From: Bacteroidaceae bacterium
Lineage (GTDB): Bacteria > Bacteroidota > Bacteroidia > Bacteroidales > Bacteroidaceae
DNA: 51,934 bases
Reading direction: 5' to 3'
NCBI GenBank assembly: GCA_017548075.1
Contig: JAFYNL010000029.1
Location: forward strand, 1 to 51,934
Part shown: positions 1-9,700 of the stretch, piece by piece
How the letters are laid out: each line of letters begins with the position of its first letter
Numbering within the stretch: the first letter of the stretch is position 1
Program-made: the position numbers and the translations under genes
The notes under the pieces: generated by a model
Told to the model about the DNA's origin: nothing
Database searches by the model: none
What the model saw: the letters and a program-made list of their open reading frames with translations, nothing else

Positions 1-90
1 GGGCGCATTCATTTCGTCCTTAATGACTAATGACTTAATGACTTAATGACTGCGCCCCCGTCTCGGTAGTAAAATTTCACGACAAAATAT
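1..90. repeat. Left copy of a terminal inverted repeat
   Basis: Bases 2-90 match the reverse complement of 51830-51918 at 87 of 89 positions, with mismatches at 4 and 67. The repeat holds a short tandem series of AATGACTT-like octamers (about 21-51), a GC-rich stretch (51-66) and an AT-rich tail. Weaker similarity continues through 200, where 144-168 is identical to the reverse complement of 51731-51755, so the shared block includes the promoter of the next gene. It looks like a dispersed repeat at which the assembled piece ends. A transposon end is less likely because the enclosed genes are ordinary chromosomal ones. Confidence 0.9.
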
Positions 91-167
91 CTAACCTTCG
101 CGCACACGTGAACCTATATAAATAATTATTTTTTGAAAAGCATGTAAAAAAGTTGCTCAAAAATTCG

Positions 168-196
168 TTGACCGCAATGAAAAAGTTGTATCTTTG
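168..196 (+). promoter_or_regulatory. Bacteroidetes-type promoter upstream of structured RNA and secreted protein
   Basis: A TTG at 168-170 lies 18 bases before TATCTTTG at 189-196, matching the Bacteroidetes -33/-7 consensus. Transcription would start near 203, well upstream of the gene at 473, and would produce the folded leader at 268-426. The sequence is related to the promoter at the other end of the window. Confidence 0.7.
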
Positions 197-267
197 CAGC
201 AGAATCATGCAAAATCACTTGCCTATGGCATAAACAAAACGAATTTAGACATAGATAAAGAAGCGTC

Positions 268-426
268 CGCTTGAATCTTGTTTCTGAAATTCGCCAAATT
301 TAAGAGACTCACAAGTGTAAAAGTAAGGATGCTCGCGCCGAAGGCGTGGGCTTTTACTCGTATAGGTGAGTCGGGTGTTTGGCGATACCTCAGAAACGTA
401 GACGAATGAAGTCCACGTTTTTTTTG
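268..426 (+). ncRNA. Candidate structured RNA with intrinsic terminator (unassigned)
   Basis: A chain of nested perfect helices can be read directly: 280-287 with 390-397, 291-298 with 378-385, 306-312 with 366-372, 317-322 with 352-357, and an apical hairpin 331-339 with 343-351 around a GAA loop. Together they form a rod of about 118 bases. A further hairpin at 397-417 (one mismatch) is followed by eight T residues, which looks like an intrinsic terminator. The RNA could be a free small RNA or a leader that controls the gene at 473. It shows no conserved core of the TPP, cobalamin, SAM, FMN or c-di-GMP riboswitches that I can recognise. A divergent 6S-type RNA cannot be excluded. No other gene lies in 1-472. 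Confidence 0.6.
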
Positions 427-472
427 TATCTTGTAAAACCGAACAACTATTATATTAAAAACAACAATAACT

Positions 473-3025
473 ATGAAGCGATTATTATTGACTTTAGCAG
501 CAATGCTGCTCGTGAGTGCAGGTGCTTTTGCACAAAGTGCACCAACTTATTACTTCTCTGTAGGTACAACTCCTGTAACAGCAGATAATTATACAACTGT
601 AAATAATGCTACAACTACTATTCCTACAAGTACTACATTTTCAACAACAGTTAGAGGATATGGATATATTTTAGTTCCTTCAACTAAAACAATAGAAGTT
701 GTAAATAATGCAAATAATAACGAAATACCTATAACTGAGCAAACAGATGTAAATATAAGCGGTCATAAGGTATATAAAACAGATGGCGCTTTAAGTGTAG
801 GTGGCACAATTAAAATAACATTAAGTGATGCACCAACTTATTATTCTTATGTAGGCACTGATAAATCTGAAATGTTAGTAGTTGCTGCAACGGGTGCTCT
901 TAAATCTGATATAGCCACACAATTACCTCAAATGTCTGGCGTAAAAACATATACATCAATACCAGAATCATTAGAAGCAGGTATTACAATTGTAGCTAAT
1001 GATTATGTTTATGTTATTGCTCCAACTAGCACATTAAATAATGCAACAACATATTTAGTTAATCAATCAAATATGAATGTTGTAACTGAAACACTTGGTA
1101 CATTTACAATTGATGGAACTGAATATACAGTTAAATGCACACCATCAGAAGTATCAACTGTAGTAACTGCATGGAAGACTGATGCACCAACTTATTATTG
1201 GTATGTGGGTCTTACTCAACCAACAGAAGACAATTATCAATCAATAGCTACAGAAGTAACCTCTTATAACGACCGCTATGAGTTTACTAATACTTCATCA
1301 GCAAGAGCTAAAATATATGTTTTGGTTGCTGCTGATATGTCGGTTTCATGTCAGGAATCTAGTATTGGGGGAGAAGTTACTCTAGAAGAAGAAACTTCTG
1401 TTAATATACCAGGGCATAAAGTATATAGAACAGGAACTGGACTAGCTTCTGGGGGAAAAGTCTATATTGATCTCGGTGACGAATGGAAGCATTATTATTT
1501 GGGAACTACCCAGCCAACATTAGATAACATAGAAACCCTAACTCCTTCATATAAATCATTCGCGGAAATGAACAATACTACTATTCATGTTCCTGCGGGT
1601 GGAAAACTATATCTGCTTGCCCCATATTCATACTCAGAGCCAGTATCTATGAATAAACTTAAAAATAATGCATTTATAGATAATGATGGTAATCATGTGA
1701 CTTTTGCTGCTTGGGGTGGACATTATATAGGCAGACATACTTATATAGAACTGACAGTCGACAAAGAAACAACAATAACATTTAGATATCCTTTTGAAGA
1801 GACACCCGGATTGTTCAGCAATAACAAACTCTATACCCTGAAGTGTAAGCGAGGCGGATTGGTTCTGAATGCCGATGCAACTGGTCTGGCGGCAGGACAG
1901 ACAAGGACGGATGCGCCAGAAAGCGACAAGCGTTTTGCTATCATTACCTACAACGATGCGCAGTACCTCTATAGTCCTGTGAACAAGCAATACCTGAAAT
2001 ATGACGGCAGCTTTGTCAGTCGATTAGGTTCGCCTCTCACTTTCGATGACACTCATTCGGATGGCGAGTACAAATTCATGATTAGCACACAAAACGAAAG
2101 TGACGAGACTTGGTACTTCAACAATAACGGCAATATTGTCATTAACGGGTGGAGTACGGCCGATGATGGTAACCGTTGGTTGATTGAACCCGTTGCCGAC
2201 TTTGATCCAACAGAAGCACTGGCATTGGCTGCTTCACAGATTTTTACGGTAACCTATCAGGTGAAATACGAAGGTCAGGTGGTTGCTACGGCAACAGCAG
2301 AAGTGGCCTCAGGTAGTGCCTTACCTCCAGTACCTGCTTCTTTGTACAACGACTTCATTACCTTAGAGAAAGATGGTACGCACCCCACAACAGTAACAGA
2401 GAACTTAACAGTCCAATATAATGCCACATGGAATGGCCCGTTCGAATTTACAAAGACAGAGTCCAGCGCCAAGTGGTACAACATGCATATCCGCGGCGGC
2501 TATTATGTAGGCAAGCAGGACACGGAACCATACTATCCAACACAGAATGCCGGTGAGGCACTGAAGACAAAGGAATATCAATGGGCCTTTGGTGGTGACC
2601 CCTATCATGTGAAAGTTTATAACCGGACAACTGGTCTGAGTGAAACATTGACTAAGGATGGTGATAATGCTGTAATGCGTGCAGGTGACTACACTTGGGA
2701 TTTGCTTACTAACAACGGTGGTTTCGTACTTCGTGTGACAGGAACAGAGAACACATGCATTAACCAATTTGGTGGCAATAGCGGTCCTCTGAAGTTCTGG
2801 ACGAATGACAATAGCCCTAAAGACGAGGGTTCGACCTTCCGTGTAGAAGAGGTAGGCATAGGCGGTGATGTGAATGGCGACGGCGATATAACCATTGCCG
2901 ATGGCGTAGCAGTCCTGAACGCAATGGCAGGCGAGTCTGTTCCAGGCAATCCAGACGTAAACGGCGATGGAGATGTAACCATAGCCGACTTCGTAGCCGT
3001 CCTCAACCTCATGGCAGAGCAATAA
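473..3025 (+). CDS. Secreted repeat protein with C-terminal dockerin-like module
   Basis: This 850-residue protein begins with a clear signal peptide (MKRLLLTLAAMLLVSAGAFA). Residues 22 to about 445 hold four diverged repeats of about 100 residues, recognisable by APTYY-x-VG at their starts and NI-x-GHKVY near their ends. Two regions follow (about 450-585 and 690-795) that contain lectin-like short strands, but I cannot assign them to a family. The C-terminus carries two DVNGDGDxTIAD calcium-binding repeats (about 800-850), the pattern of a type I dockerin. No cohesin gene is visible nearby. No T9SS-like tail is present. The first third is clearly richer in A+T and in Asn and Thr than the rest, which suggests a mosaic origin. 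The role is probably at the cell surface, and the substrate is unknown. Confidence 0.85.
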   Translation: MKRLLLTLAAMLLVSAGAFAQSAPTYYFSVGTTPVTADNYTTVNNATTTIPTSTTFSTTVRGYGYILVPSTKTIEVVNNANNNEIPITEQTDVNISGHKVYKTDGALSVGGTIKITLSDAPTYYSYVGTDKSEMLVVAATGALKSDIATQLPQMSGVKTYTSIPESLEAGITIVANDYVYVIAPTSTLNNATTYLVNQSNMNVVTETLGTFTIDGTEYTVKCTPSEVSTVVTAWKTDAPTYYWYVGLTQPTEDNYQSIATEVTSYNDRYEFTNTSSARAKIYVLVAADMSVSCQESSIGGEVTLEEETSVNIPGHKVYRTGTGLASGGKVYIDLGDEWKHYYLGTTQPTLDNIETLTPSYKSFAEMNNTTIHVPAGGKLYLLAPYSYSEPVSMNKLKNNAFIDNDGNHVTFAAWGGHYIGRHTYIELTVDKETTITFRYPFEETPGLFSNNKLYTLKCKRGGLVLNADATGLAAGQTRTDAPESDKRFAIITYNDAQYLYSPVNKQYLKYDGSFVSRLGSPLTFDDTHSDGEYKFMISTQNESDETWYFNNNGNIVINGWSTADDGNRWLIEPVADFDPTEALALAASQIFTVTYQVKYEGQVVATATAEVASGSALPPVPASLYNDFITLEKDGTHPTTVTENLTVQYNATWNGPFEFTKTESSAKWYNMHIRGGYYVGKQDTEPYYPTQNAGEALKTKEYQWAFGGDPYHVKVYNRTTGLSETLTKDGDNAVMRAGDYTWDLLTNNGGFVLRVTGTENTCINQFGGNSGPLKFWTNDNSPKDEGSTFRVEEVGIGGDVNGDGDITIADGVAVLNAMAGESVPGNPDVNGDGDVTIADFVAVLNLMAEQ

Positions 3026-3061
3026 AGGAAATAAGATAATAAGAATCTAGAAAATAAGAAT

Positions 3062-3085
3062 AGGCGCTACCAATCGGTAACGCCT
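3062..3085. terminator. Bidirectional terminator between convergent genes
   Basis: GGCGCTACC at 3063-3071 pairs with GGTAACGCC at 3076-3084 around AATC, with one mismatch. It is followed on the plus strand by a T/C-rich tract. It lies between the convergent ends of the dockerin protein and the GH43 lipoprotein. Confidence 0.6.
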
Positions 3086-3111
3086 CTTCTATATATCAAA
3101 AACACCAGAGT

Positions 3112-4143
3112 TTACTTCGAAGCAGGGGTTCCGTAGGTTGGGGTGACGGGACGGATTGTACCGTCAGGGTTGTAGAACATTTCATCCACACAAACGCTGC
3201 GACGGCCTGCAGGATGGCGGCCATAGCCATGAAGGGAAAGGGAACTGTTGTGGTAGAACAGATACGTGTGACCCTTGAAATCGACGATACCGGGATGTAT
3301 GGTAAAGCTGTCTTTTGCACGGCCCATTATTCTTCCCTTGAAGACCCAAGGCCCTGTAACCTTTGGAGCCATTGCATAGGAAATAGTCTCACCACCCTTT
3401 CCTCCTGAAGCATAGACAATGTACCACCAATCCTTTCCCTCTTCGCTGCGACGCTTGTAGAGCCAAGGACCTTCCACATAGTTCTCCATAGGCAGAGCCA
3501 TTATCTCGCTGTCAAGTTCTATCATATTTTGCTTCAAGCGAGCAAGGAAGCAAGTCCCATTTCCCCAGCTAAGCCAAGGAGTTCCGTCATCGTCGATGAA
3601 GACAGTCGGGTCGAAGTCGTTCCACCAGCCAAGAGGATGGGCATTTGGTGTCATGCTATCCACAATGAGAGGCTCTCCGATGGCATCCTTGAAGGGACCA
3701 GTCGGGCTGTCGGCAACGGCCACACCAATCGACTTGCAGTTGGGGTCGGCACATTGAGTGCTGACGAAATACCAATACTTACCGTCCTTCTCTACAACCT
3801 GAGCTGCCCATGCTTCACCAGAAGCCCAACTGAAGTCAGCAGGACTGAGGACTACACCATGCTCTGTCCAAGTCTGCATATCTTCAGTCGAGAAGCAAAG
3901 CCAATTGGTAATATTGAAGCCATAAAGTCCCTCGTAACCTGCACTGTCCTCGAAGCATTCGTCGTGGCCCGTATAAAGGTACAGACGTCCATCAAAGACT
4001 ACAGGAGCAGGGTCGGCAGTATAGCAGGAACGAATGAGGGGATTGCCCTCGTTTTGGAAAGTAACGGCTTTCTCTCCCTTTGAGGAACAAGCCAACAAGA
4101 TTAGCAAGGAAAGCAAGAGGAAGGTAAGGTGTTTGCGTGTCAT
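3112..4143 (-). CDS. Glycoside hydrolase family 43 lipoprotein
   Basis: The protein has 343 residues from the ATG at 4143. An upstream in-frame start at 4236 would put a non-signal stretch before the leader, so it was rejected. The N-terminus is a lipoprotein signal with lipobox LLAC and Cys19. The rest is one five-bladed GH43 domain. Its likely catalytic base is Asp44 (TADPAPV), the pKa-modulating Asp is Asp178 (DFDPTVF) and the acid is Glu224 (YVEGPW). Family 43 enzymes cleave beta-xylosides and alpha-L-arabinofuranosides, and the exact substrate cannot be read from sequence. The gene is divergent from the sugar symporter and second GH43 gene, so it probably trims oligosaccharides outside the cytoplasm before uptake. 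Confidence 0.88.
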   Translation of the reverse strand: MTRKHLTFLLLSLLILLACSSKGEKAVTFQNEGNPLIRSCYTADPAPVVFDGRLYLYTGHDECFEDSAGYEGLYGFNITNWLCFSTEDMQTWTEHGVVLSPADFSWASGEAWAAQVVEKDGKYWYFVSTQCADPNCKSIGVAVADSPTGPFKDAIGEPLIVDSMTPNAHPLGWWNDFDPTVFIDDDGTPWLSWGNGTCFLARLKQNMIELDSEIMALPMENYVEGPWLYKRRSEEGKDWWYIVYASGGKGGETISYAMAPKVTGPWVFKGRIMGRAKDSFTIHPGIVDFKGHTYLFYHNSSLSLHGYGRHPAGRRSVCVDEMFYNPDGTIRPVTPTYGTPASK

Positions 4144-4183
4144 TGTGATATTACTTTTTACGTTTTGCAGTTTGTTTCTTCTG

Positions 4184-4212
4184 CAAAGATAGCAATAATT
4201 CATACAACACAA
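4184..4212 (-). promoter_or_regulatory. Promoter of the GH43 lipoprotein gene
   Basis: On the minus strand TATCTTTG (4184-4191) is preceded at 18 bases by TTG (4210-4212). Transcription would begin about 34 bases before the ATG at 4143. The 153-base divergent gap also serves the genes on the plus strand. Confidence 0.65.
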
Positions 4213-4255
4213 AACATTTTTCTCAGGTTTCAGCACTTCTTTGGCACTTTTTTGC

Positions 4256-4263
4256 TATCTTTG
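4256..4263 (+). promoter_or_regulatory. Probable -7 box for the sugar symporter operon
   Basis: TATCTTTG lies 33 bases before the ATG at 4297. A TTG at the usual -33 distance is not obvious, so the promoter may need an activator. No regulator of this operon was found in the window. Confidence 0.5.
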
Positions 4264-4296
4264 CAGAAGCAGTATATCTAAAATAAGAATAGGACA

Positions 4297-5703
4297 ATGG
4301 AAATAACAGAAAAGACAGGCTTCTATCATCTTTCATGGTTACAACGCATTGGCTTTGGTGCGGGGGATTTAGCACAGAACCTCATCTACCAGACCATTTG
4401 CATGTATCTTTTGTTCTTCTACACCGATGTCTATGTGCTTGGTGGAGATGCAGCAAAGTCAGCAGGATTGGCAGGAACGATGTTCCTCGTCGTTCGACTG
4501 GTCGACGTGCTTTGGGACCCTCTGGTAGGTACTTTCGTAGACAAGCACAATCCTCGTTGGGGAAAGTATCGCTCGTACCTCATCATGGGAGGCATCCCGC
4601 TGACCATCTTGGCTATTCTCTGCTTCTGGGACGGCTTCAAACCCTCTATCCTCTATGCCTACATCACATACGTCGGCATGTCGATGCTCTATACATTAAT
4701 TAATGTACCCTACGGCGCACTCAATTCTTCGTTGACTCGCGACACAAACGAGATTACGATTCTCACTTCTGTCCGTATGTTCATGGCAAACGTGGGTGGA
4801 CTTTGTGTGTCGGCTGGTGTGCCTATCATTGTGGCTTTGTTCGCAGGTTCCGAGAGTCTGCCCATCCAAATGGCTTTGTTCATGGGACTTGGCTCGCTGC
4901 CTTCGTTCATCTTCATGCCTTTGGTGCCAGCCATTAAACGTAAAGTGGGCAAGAAGAACATGTTCTACATCTTCCTTTCCATCGCTATCTTCGGAATGGC
5001 AATGCTCTATATCATCAGTCACATCGGGACTGTGAAGGAGAACATCATCCTTGTATATATCGCTCAATTCATCAAATCGACGGGTGTCATCGTAGCAACT
5101 GGTTATATGTGGGCACTCATTCCCGAAGTCATTTCCTATGGCGAGTATACAACTGGACGACGCATCTCTGGCATCGTAAATGCTTTGACTGGCATCTTCT
5201 TCAAGGCAGGAATGGCTCTTGGAGGTGTAGTACCTGGCTTTGTGCTCTGGTTGGTTAGCTACAAACCTGTTGCTGAAGCAAGCAACTTGCCAAAGGATTC
5301 GCACGCTTGGTTCATGACAATGCTCATCTTCTCACTCGTCGGACTGGCCTTGCTCATCTTCTGCTTCTCGCAGACAAAAGAGCGTGTCGTGATGGATGAA
5401 AGCGAGACAAAGAATGTGAAGGTGAGTGACCTTTGGACAGAATTCATGCGTAATCGTCCTCTTCGCATCATTGCTTTGTTCTTCATCACAGCTTTCGCCA
5501 TGATGTCGGTTGGCAATGCCGCAGGAGCTTACTTCATGAACGACATGGAGTTGCTTACTCCTCTGGCTCAAGAGGGTATTCGCTGGCTCGTTTGCGTCAT
5601 CCCTGCCCTACTCCTTGTGCTGGCTATGTTCATCATCTCTCGCTATGAGTTGACCGACGAAGTCATAGATCGCATCAACAAAGAAATAGAAGAAAAGAAA
5701 TAA
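4297..5703 (+). CDS. GPH-family sugar:cation symporter (MFS)
   Basis: This 468-residue protein has about twelve hydrophobic membrane segments and an N-terminal cytoplasmic stretch. It contains the GPH-type loop signature DPLVGTFVDKHNPRWGKYR (about 71-89), which is typical of melibiose, xyloside and glucuronide symporters. It sits 5 bases before a cytoplasmic GH43 gene and opposite a GH43 lipoprotein. The likely job is import of short xylo- or arabino-oligosaccharides across the inner membrane with Na+ or H+. The family is clear, while the substrate is inferred from neighbours only. Confidence 0.88.
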   Translation: MEITEKTGFYHLSWLQRIGFGAGDLAQNLIYQTICMYLLFFYTDVYVLGGDAAKSAGLAGTMFLVVRLVDVLWDPLVGTFVDKHNPRWGKYRSYLIMGGIPLTILAILCFWDGFKPSILYAYITYVGMSMLYTLINVPYGALNSSLTRDTNEITILTSVRMFMANVGGLCVSAGVPIIVALFAGSESLPIQMALFMGLGSLPSFIFMPLVPAIKRKVGKKNMFYIFLSIAIFGMAMLYIISHIGTVKENIILVYIAQFIKSTGVIVATGYMWALIPEVISYGEYTTGRRISGIVNALTGIFFKAGMALGGVVPGFVLWLVSYKPVAEASNLPKDSHAWFMTMLIFSLVGLALLIFCFSQTKERVVMDESETKNVKVSDLWTEFMRNRPLRIIALFFITAFAMMSVGNAAGAYFMNDMELLTPLAQEGIRWLVCVIPALLLVLAMFIISRYELTDEVIDRINKEIEEKK

Positions 5704-5708
5704 ATACT

Positions 5709-6704
5709 ATGGAACGCTACCTCTTCCCTAAAGATTATATGGCCGATCCATCGGTTCATGTGTTTGGAGAACGCCTTTATATCTACCCTTCACACGACAT
5801 CGAGACGGGAGCAGCCTTCGATGATGATGGCGGACACTTTCAGATGCGCGACTATCATGTGCTTTCGCTTGCGGGCAATCCACTCGAAGCCGAAGTTACA
5901 GATCATGGTGTAATTCTGGATGTTAACCAGGTGCCTTGGGCAGAAAAGCAGATGTGGGACAACGATGTGGTTGAGAAAAATGGTCGCTACTACCTCATCT
6001 TCTCGGCAAAGGACTACAATGGTGTCTTCCACTTGGGAGTTGCCATTGCAGAGCGACCTGAAGGTCCTTTCATTCCACAGGAGCATCCCATTCGCGGTTC
6101 GTTTAGCATCGACCCTTGTGTTTTCAAGGACGACGATGGCGAAATATATTGCTACTTCGGTGGTTTATGGGGTGGGCAATTGCAATGGTACCAGTCTCCA
6201 AAGCAACTCACAAAAGAAGGTATTGACCTCGGCCCTGCAGGTGACAAGAAGACACAACTGTTTTGTCCTGCCGATGTTCCTGCTTTGCCATCGTTTGTGG
6301 TACGCATGAGTGATGATGTTCTGCAGTTTGCAGAGGCTCCGCGGTCAGTTGTCATACTTGATGCAGAAGGTCGAGAGCCTCTCAAAGCAGGTGATCCGCA
6401 TCGCTTCTTCGAGGCTTCGTGGATGCACAAAGCAAATGGCCGCTACTACTTCTCCTACTCTACGGGAGACAGCCACTTGCTTTGCTTGGCCGTAGGTGAC
6501 AATCCTTACGGTCCTTTCCGCTTCAAGTGTGAATTGCTTCAGCCAGTTGTGGGTTGGACGACTCATCACAGTATTGTCCGTTATGAAGGTCGTTGGTGGC
6601 TCTTCCACCACGATTGCGTACCTTCAAACGACATTACTCATCTTCGAAGCCTCAAGGTAATGCCCTTGGACGACAACATTTTTAATATTTATAATATCCG
6701 CTGA
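5709..6704 (+). CDS. Cytoplasmic glycoside hydrolase family 43 enzyme
   Basis: The 331-residue protein has no signal peptide and spans one GH43 catalytic domain. The expected acidic triad appears as Asp13 (ADPSV), Asp135 (SIDPCVF) and Glu235 (FFEASW). The start is 5 bases after the symporter stop, so the two are probably translated from one mRNA. The enzyme would hydrolyse imported xylo- or arabino-oligosaccharides to monosaccharides. Beta-xylosidase and alpha-L-arabinofuranosidase are both possible. It is not a close copy of the GH43 lipoprotein at 3112-4143, so the two probably have different bonds or stages of degradation as targets. Confidence 0.87.
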   Translation: MERYLFPKDYMADPSVHVFGERLYIYPSHDIETGAAFDDDGGHFQMRDYHVLSLAGNPLEAEVTDHGVILDVNQVPWAEKQMWDNDVVEKNGRYYLIFSAKDYNGVFHLGVAIAERPEGPFIPQEHPIRGSFSIDPCVFKDDDGEIYCYFGGLWGGQLQWYQSPKQLTKEGIDLGPAGDKKTQLFCPADVPALPSFVVRMSDDVLQFAEAPRSVVILDAEGREPLKAGDPHRFFEASWMHKANGRYYFSYSTGDSHLLCLAVGDNPYGPFRFKCELLQPVVGWTTHHSIVRYEGRWWLFHHDCVPSNDITHLRSLKVMPLDDNIFNIYNIR

Positions 6705-6705
6705 C

Positions 6706-9700
6706 ATGAGACCTTTTGCTATTTTCAGAATTAGCTGGCTGTTATTGTTGTTGTGCAGCCCGCTCGCCCTCTCTGCACAGACGGAAGGCACTGTTTCCCT
6801 ATCCAAAAGCGTGCTGCTCGACAAGATAAAGGGTGGCTGGGCCGGTCAGACGATAGGCTGTGCATACGGAGGTCCTACAGAGTTCTGCTATCGCGGAGTA
6901 ATGATTCCCGATGACGTTGAGATTACCTATCCGGAGCATCATCTCAAGAACTACTTTGACAATCTGCCAAGCTTGTTCGACGATGTGTATATGGACCTCA
7001 CGTTCGTTGATGTATTCTCACGTCTGGGCTTGGATGCACCTGCAGACTCGTTTGCCAACGCCTTTGCTTATGCCAAATATCCGTTGTGGCACGCCAACCA
7101 ACAGGGGCGCTACAACATTATTTATGGACTGATGCCACCCGAATCGGGATATTGGAAGAACAACCCTCATGCCGACTGTATCGACTATCAGATTGAATCG
7201 GACTATGCGGGACTGATGTCACCCGGTATGCCCAATGCTGCATCAGAAATTTCCGACAAGATAGGACACATCATGAACTACGGCGACGGATGGTATGGAG
7301 GCGTATTCATCGGGGCTATGTACGCGTTGGCATTTACCCAAAATGATATAGAGACCATTATTGAGAAGGCTTTGCAGACGATTCCAGAGGGCAGCCGATT
7401 CCGCGAGAGACTGGATGCTGTAGTGAAGTGGTACCGCGAAGACCCGAGCGATTGGAAGCGCTGCTGGAAACTGTATAACGAAAAGTACAGCAAGGATCTG
7501 GGATGTCCCGAGCTGATACTGGCTGCCGGCAATATCGACGCTACAATGAATAGTGCTTACGTGGCGATGGGATTGCTCTACGGTCAGGGGGACTTCGGTA
7601 AAACAATGGAGATAGCGACCCGTTGCGGACAGGACTCCGACTGCAACCCTTCATCGGCTGCGGGTGTGCTGGCGACTATGCTGGGCTACAGTAACATCCC
7701 TGAGAAATGGATGCCGAACCTGCGAGAGGTGGAAAGCCGTAAGTTCGCATACTCGAACCTGTCGCTGAACGATACGTACAACAGAGTCTATGACCTTGCC
7801 TTGAAGATGATTGAACGGTACGGTGGCAGCATAGACGAGGAGAATGTAACGATAAAGGTGCAGGAGCCGACAAGCGTGCGTATGGAGCAGGGCTTCGTAG
7901 GGATGTTCCCGAAACTGCTCACATCAGGGATAGAGTATCTCGGCACAGACGACGCTGGACAAAACAGCTTTAAGTTCCAAGGCTGCGGAATAGTTGTCTA
8001 TGGCAACATCAGTTATTCCAACACAGCCTATGAGGCACAACTCGAGGTAACAGTCGATGGCGAAGTAGATCACATAATGCCATTGTGTTCCGACTTCAAC
8101 AAACGCACAGCCGATGCCATCTATTGGAATTACGATCTGGAGAACGGCTCCCATGAAGTCAGTTTCAAGTTGCTGAATCCACGAAGTGGAGTGAACATCA
8201 AGGCCAACCGCGTGATATATTACGTCACCGATGACACTCCTAGTCCTGTGCCCACACTACAACCTATTACATTCAACAACTGGGGTGACGGATTCAACAA
8301 CGGCACCTCTGCCGACTTCAACAACGACGGCATCCACGACCTCTTTCTCTGCGGCGGAAACATGGGCGGCCATGTGCTCAAGGGAACAGGAGTGGCATCG
8401 AAAGCCGCATATCAGGAAATAAGCAACATAGGCGACATCGGGAATGTCGATTTTCAGGCAACCATCTATCCCGTTGATTTCAATGGCGACGGCATGATAG
8501 ACCTCGTGGCTTTTGACTCCGAGCCGAGCGGATTGACAGCCGATGACGGTGGCCCCGAAGGTATCTTCTTGGGAGACGGCACAGGCGCATTCCATATCGC
8601 ACCGACAAAAGTCTATAAAGCCGACGGAACGACAATCGATACCAGTTTCAAGTGGATATGGATGAAGTCGGCAGATGTGGCTGATTTCAATAACGACGGA
8701 CGGCTCGACCTCGTGGTTTGCTCTGACAAAACCATTCATAATTGCCTTTTGCTCAACATGGGAAAAGACGAAGAGGGAGACTTCTGCTTCAAAAAGTCCG
8801 ACTACGACACCAAGAAGAGATACACCATTCAGAATGCTGCTTGGGACAAATGCATGGGCTACGTCAAGGCCTACGACTTCAACAGCGACGGCTATATGGA
8901 CTTCATGCTCTCGGGGTCGAACAAGTCAAACAAGACAGTGCTCTTTATTAACAACCCCGATGAACCCGGAACTTTCACTACAGTGGACTTTCCAACGCAT
9001 CGCAACCTGCCCTCCTACGACTTTGCCGACGTGAACTGTGACGGCATCCCAGAAATCTACTTCTCGGGAGAATATCACGAAGGATGGTACAATCAGATTT
9101 ACACACCAGTATTTGATGACGGGAAGATAAGTTATAAACTTTATTATGGACTCCCTTGGCAAAACAACGACCGCTGCATGGGATTCCGCTCCAGCGCCTT
9201 CGTTGATTGGGACGGCGACGGCATCATTGACATTATTGAAACAGGACGCTCCGATACCGAGATGCCCGACGGAACGACGCTCGACTCGAGGGCTTCGAAG
9301 ATACGCATAAACCTGGGCAACGGACAAGAATGGGCAGACCCTATACTCACTATCGGCTCGAACCTGAACACAACAATTCTTGCCGACGTCAACGCAGATG
9401 GCGTGATAGACTACTTGCGCAATGGTGAAAACGAACTGGCAGTAGATATCGACGGACTAAAGTACGGTACTGGCTCCATTTTCTCCGCAACAATCAATCC
9501 ATCCACGAAGGTTTACACCCCCTCTGCACCTGTCTTGAACACCCCTGTAACCGACAAGCAGAAAGTAACATTGTCGTGGAGTCCGGCCAGCGACGCCATC
9601 GGCAACGAGACTTTCGAGTACATCGTCTTCGACGTAAACGGACAAGTCGTAGCAGGAACGAATGTTGCCGATTTTTCCTCCGGTAAACGGAAGACCCCAA

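Noticed and set aside
379-588. A small open frame across the RNA terminator and the start of the dockerin protein gene
   Set aside because: It overlaps the terminator hairpin and the signal-peptide codons in another frame and has no promoter of its own.
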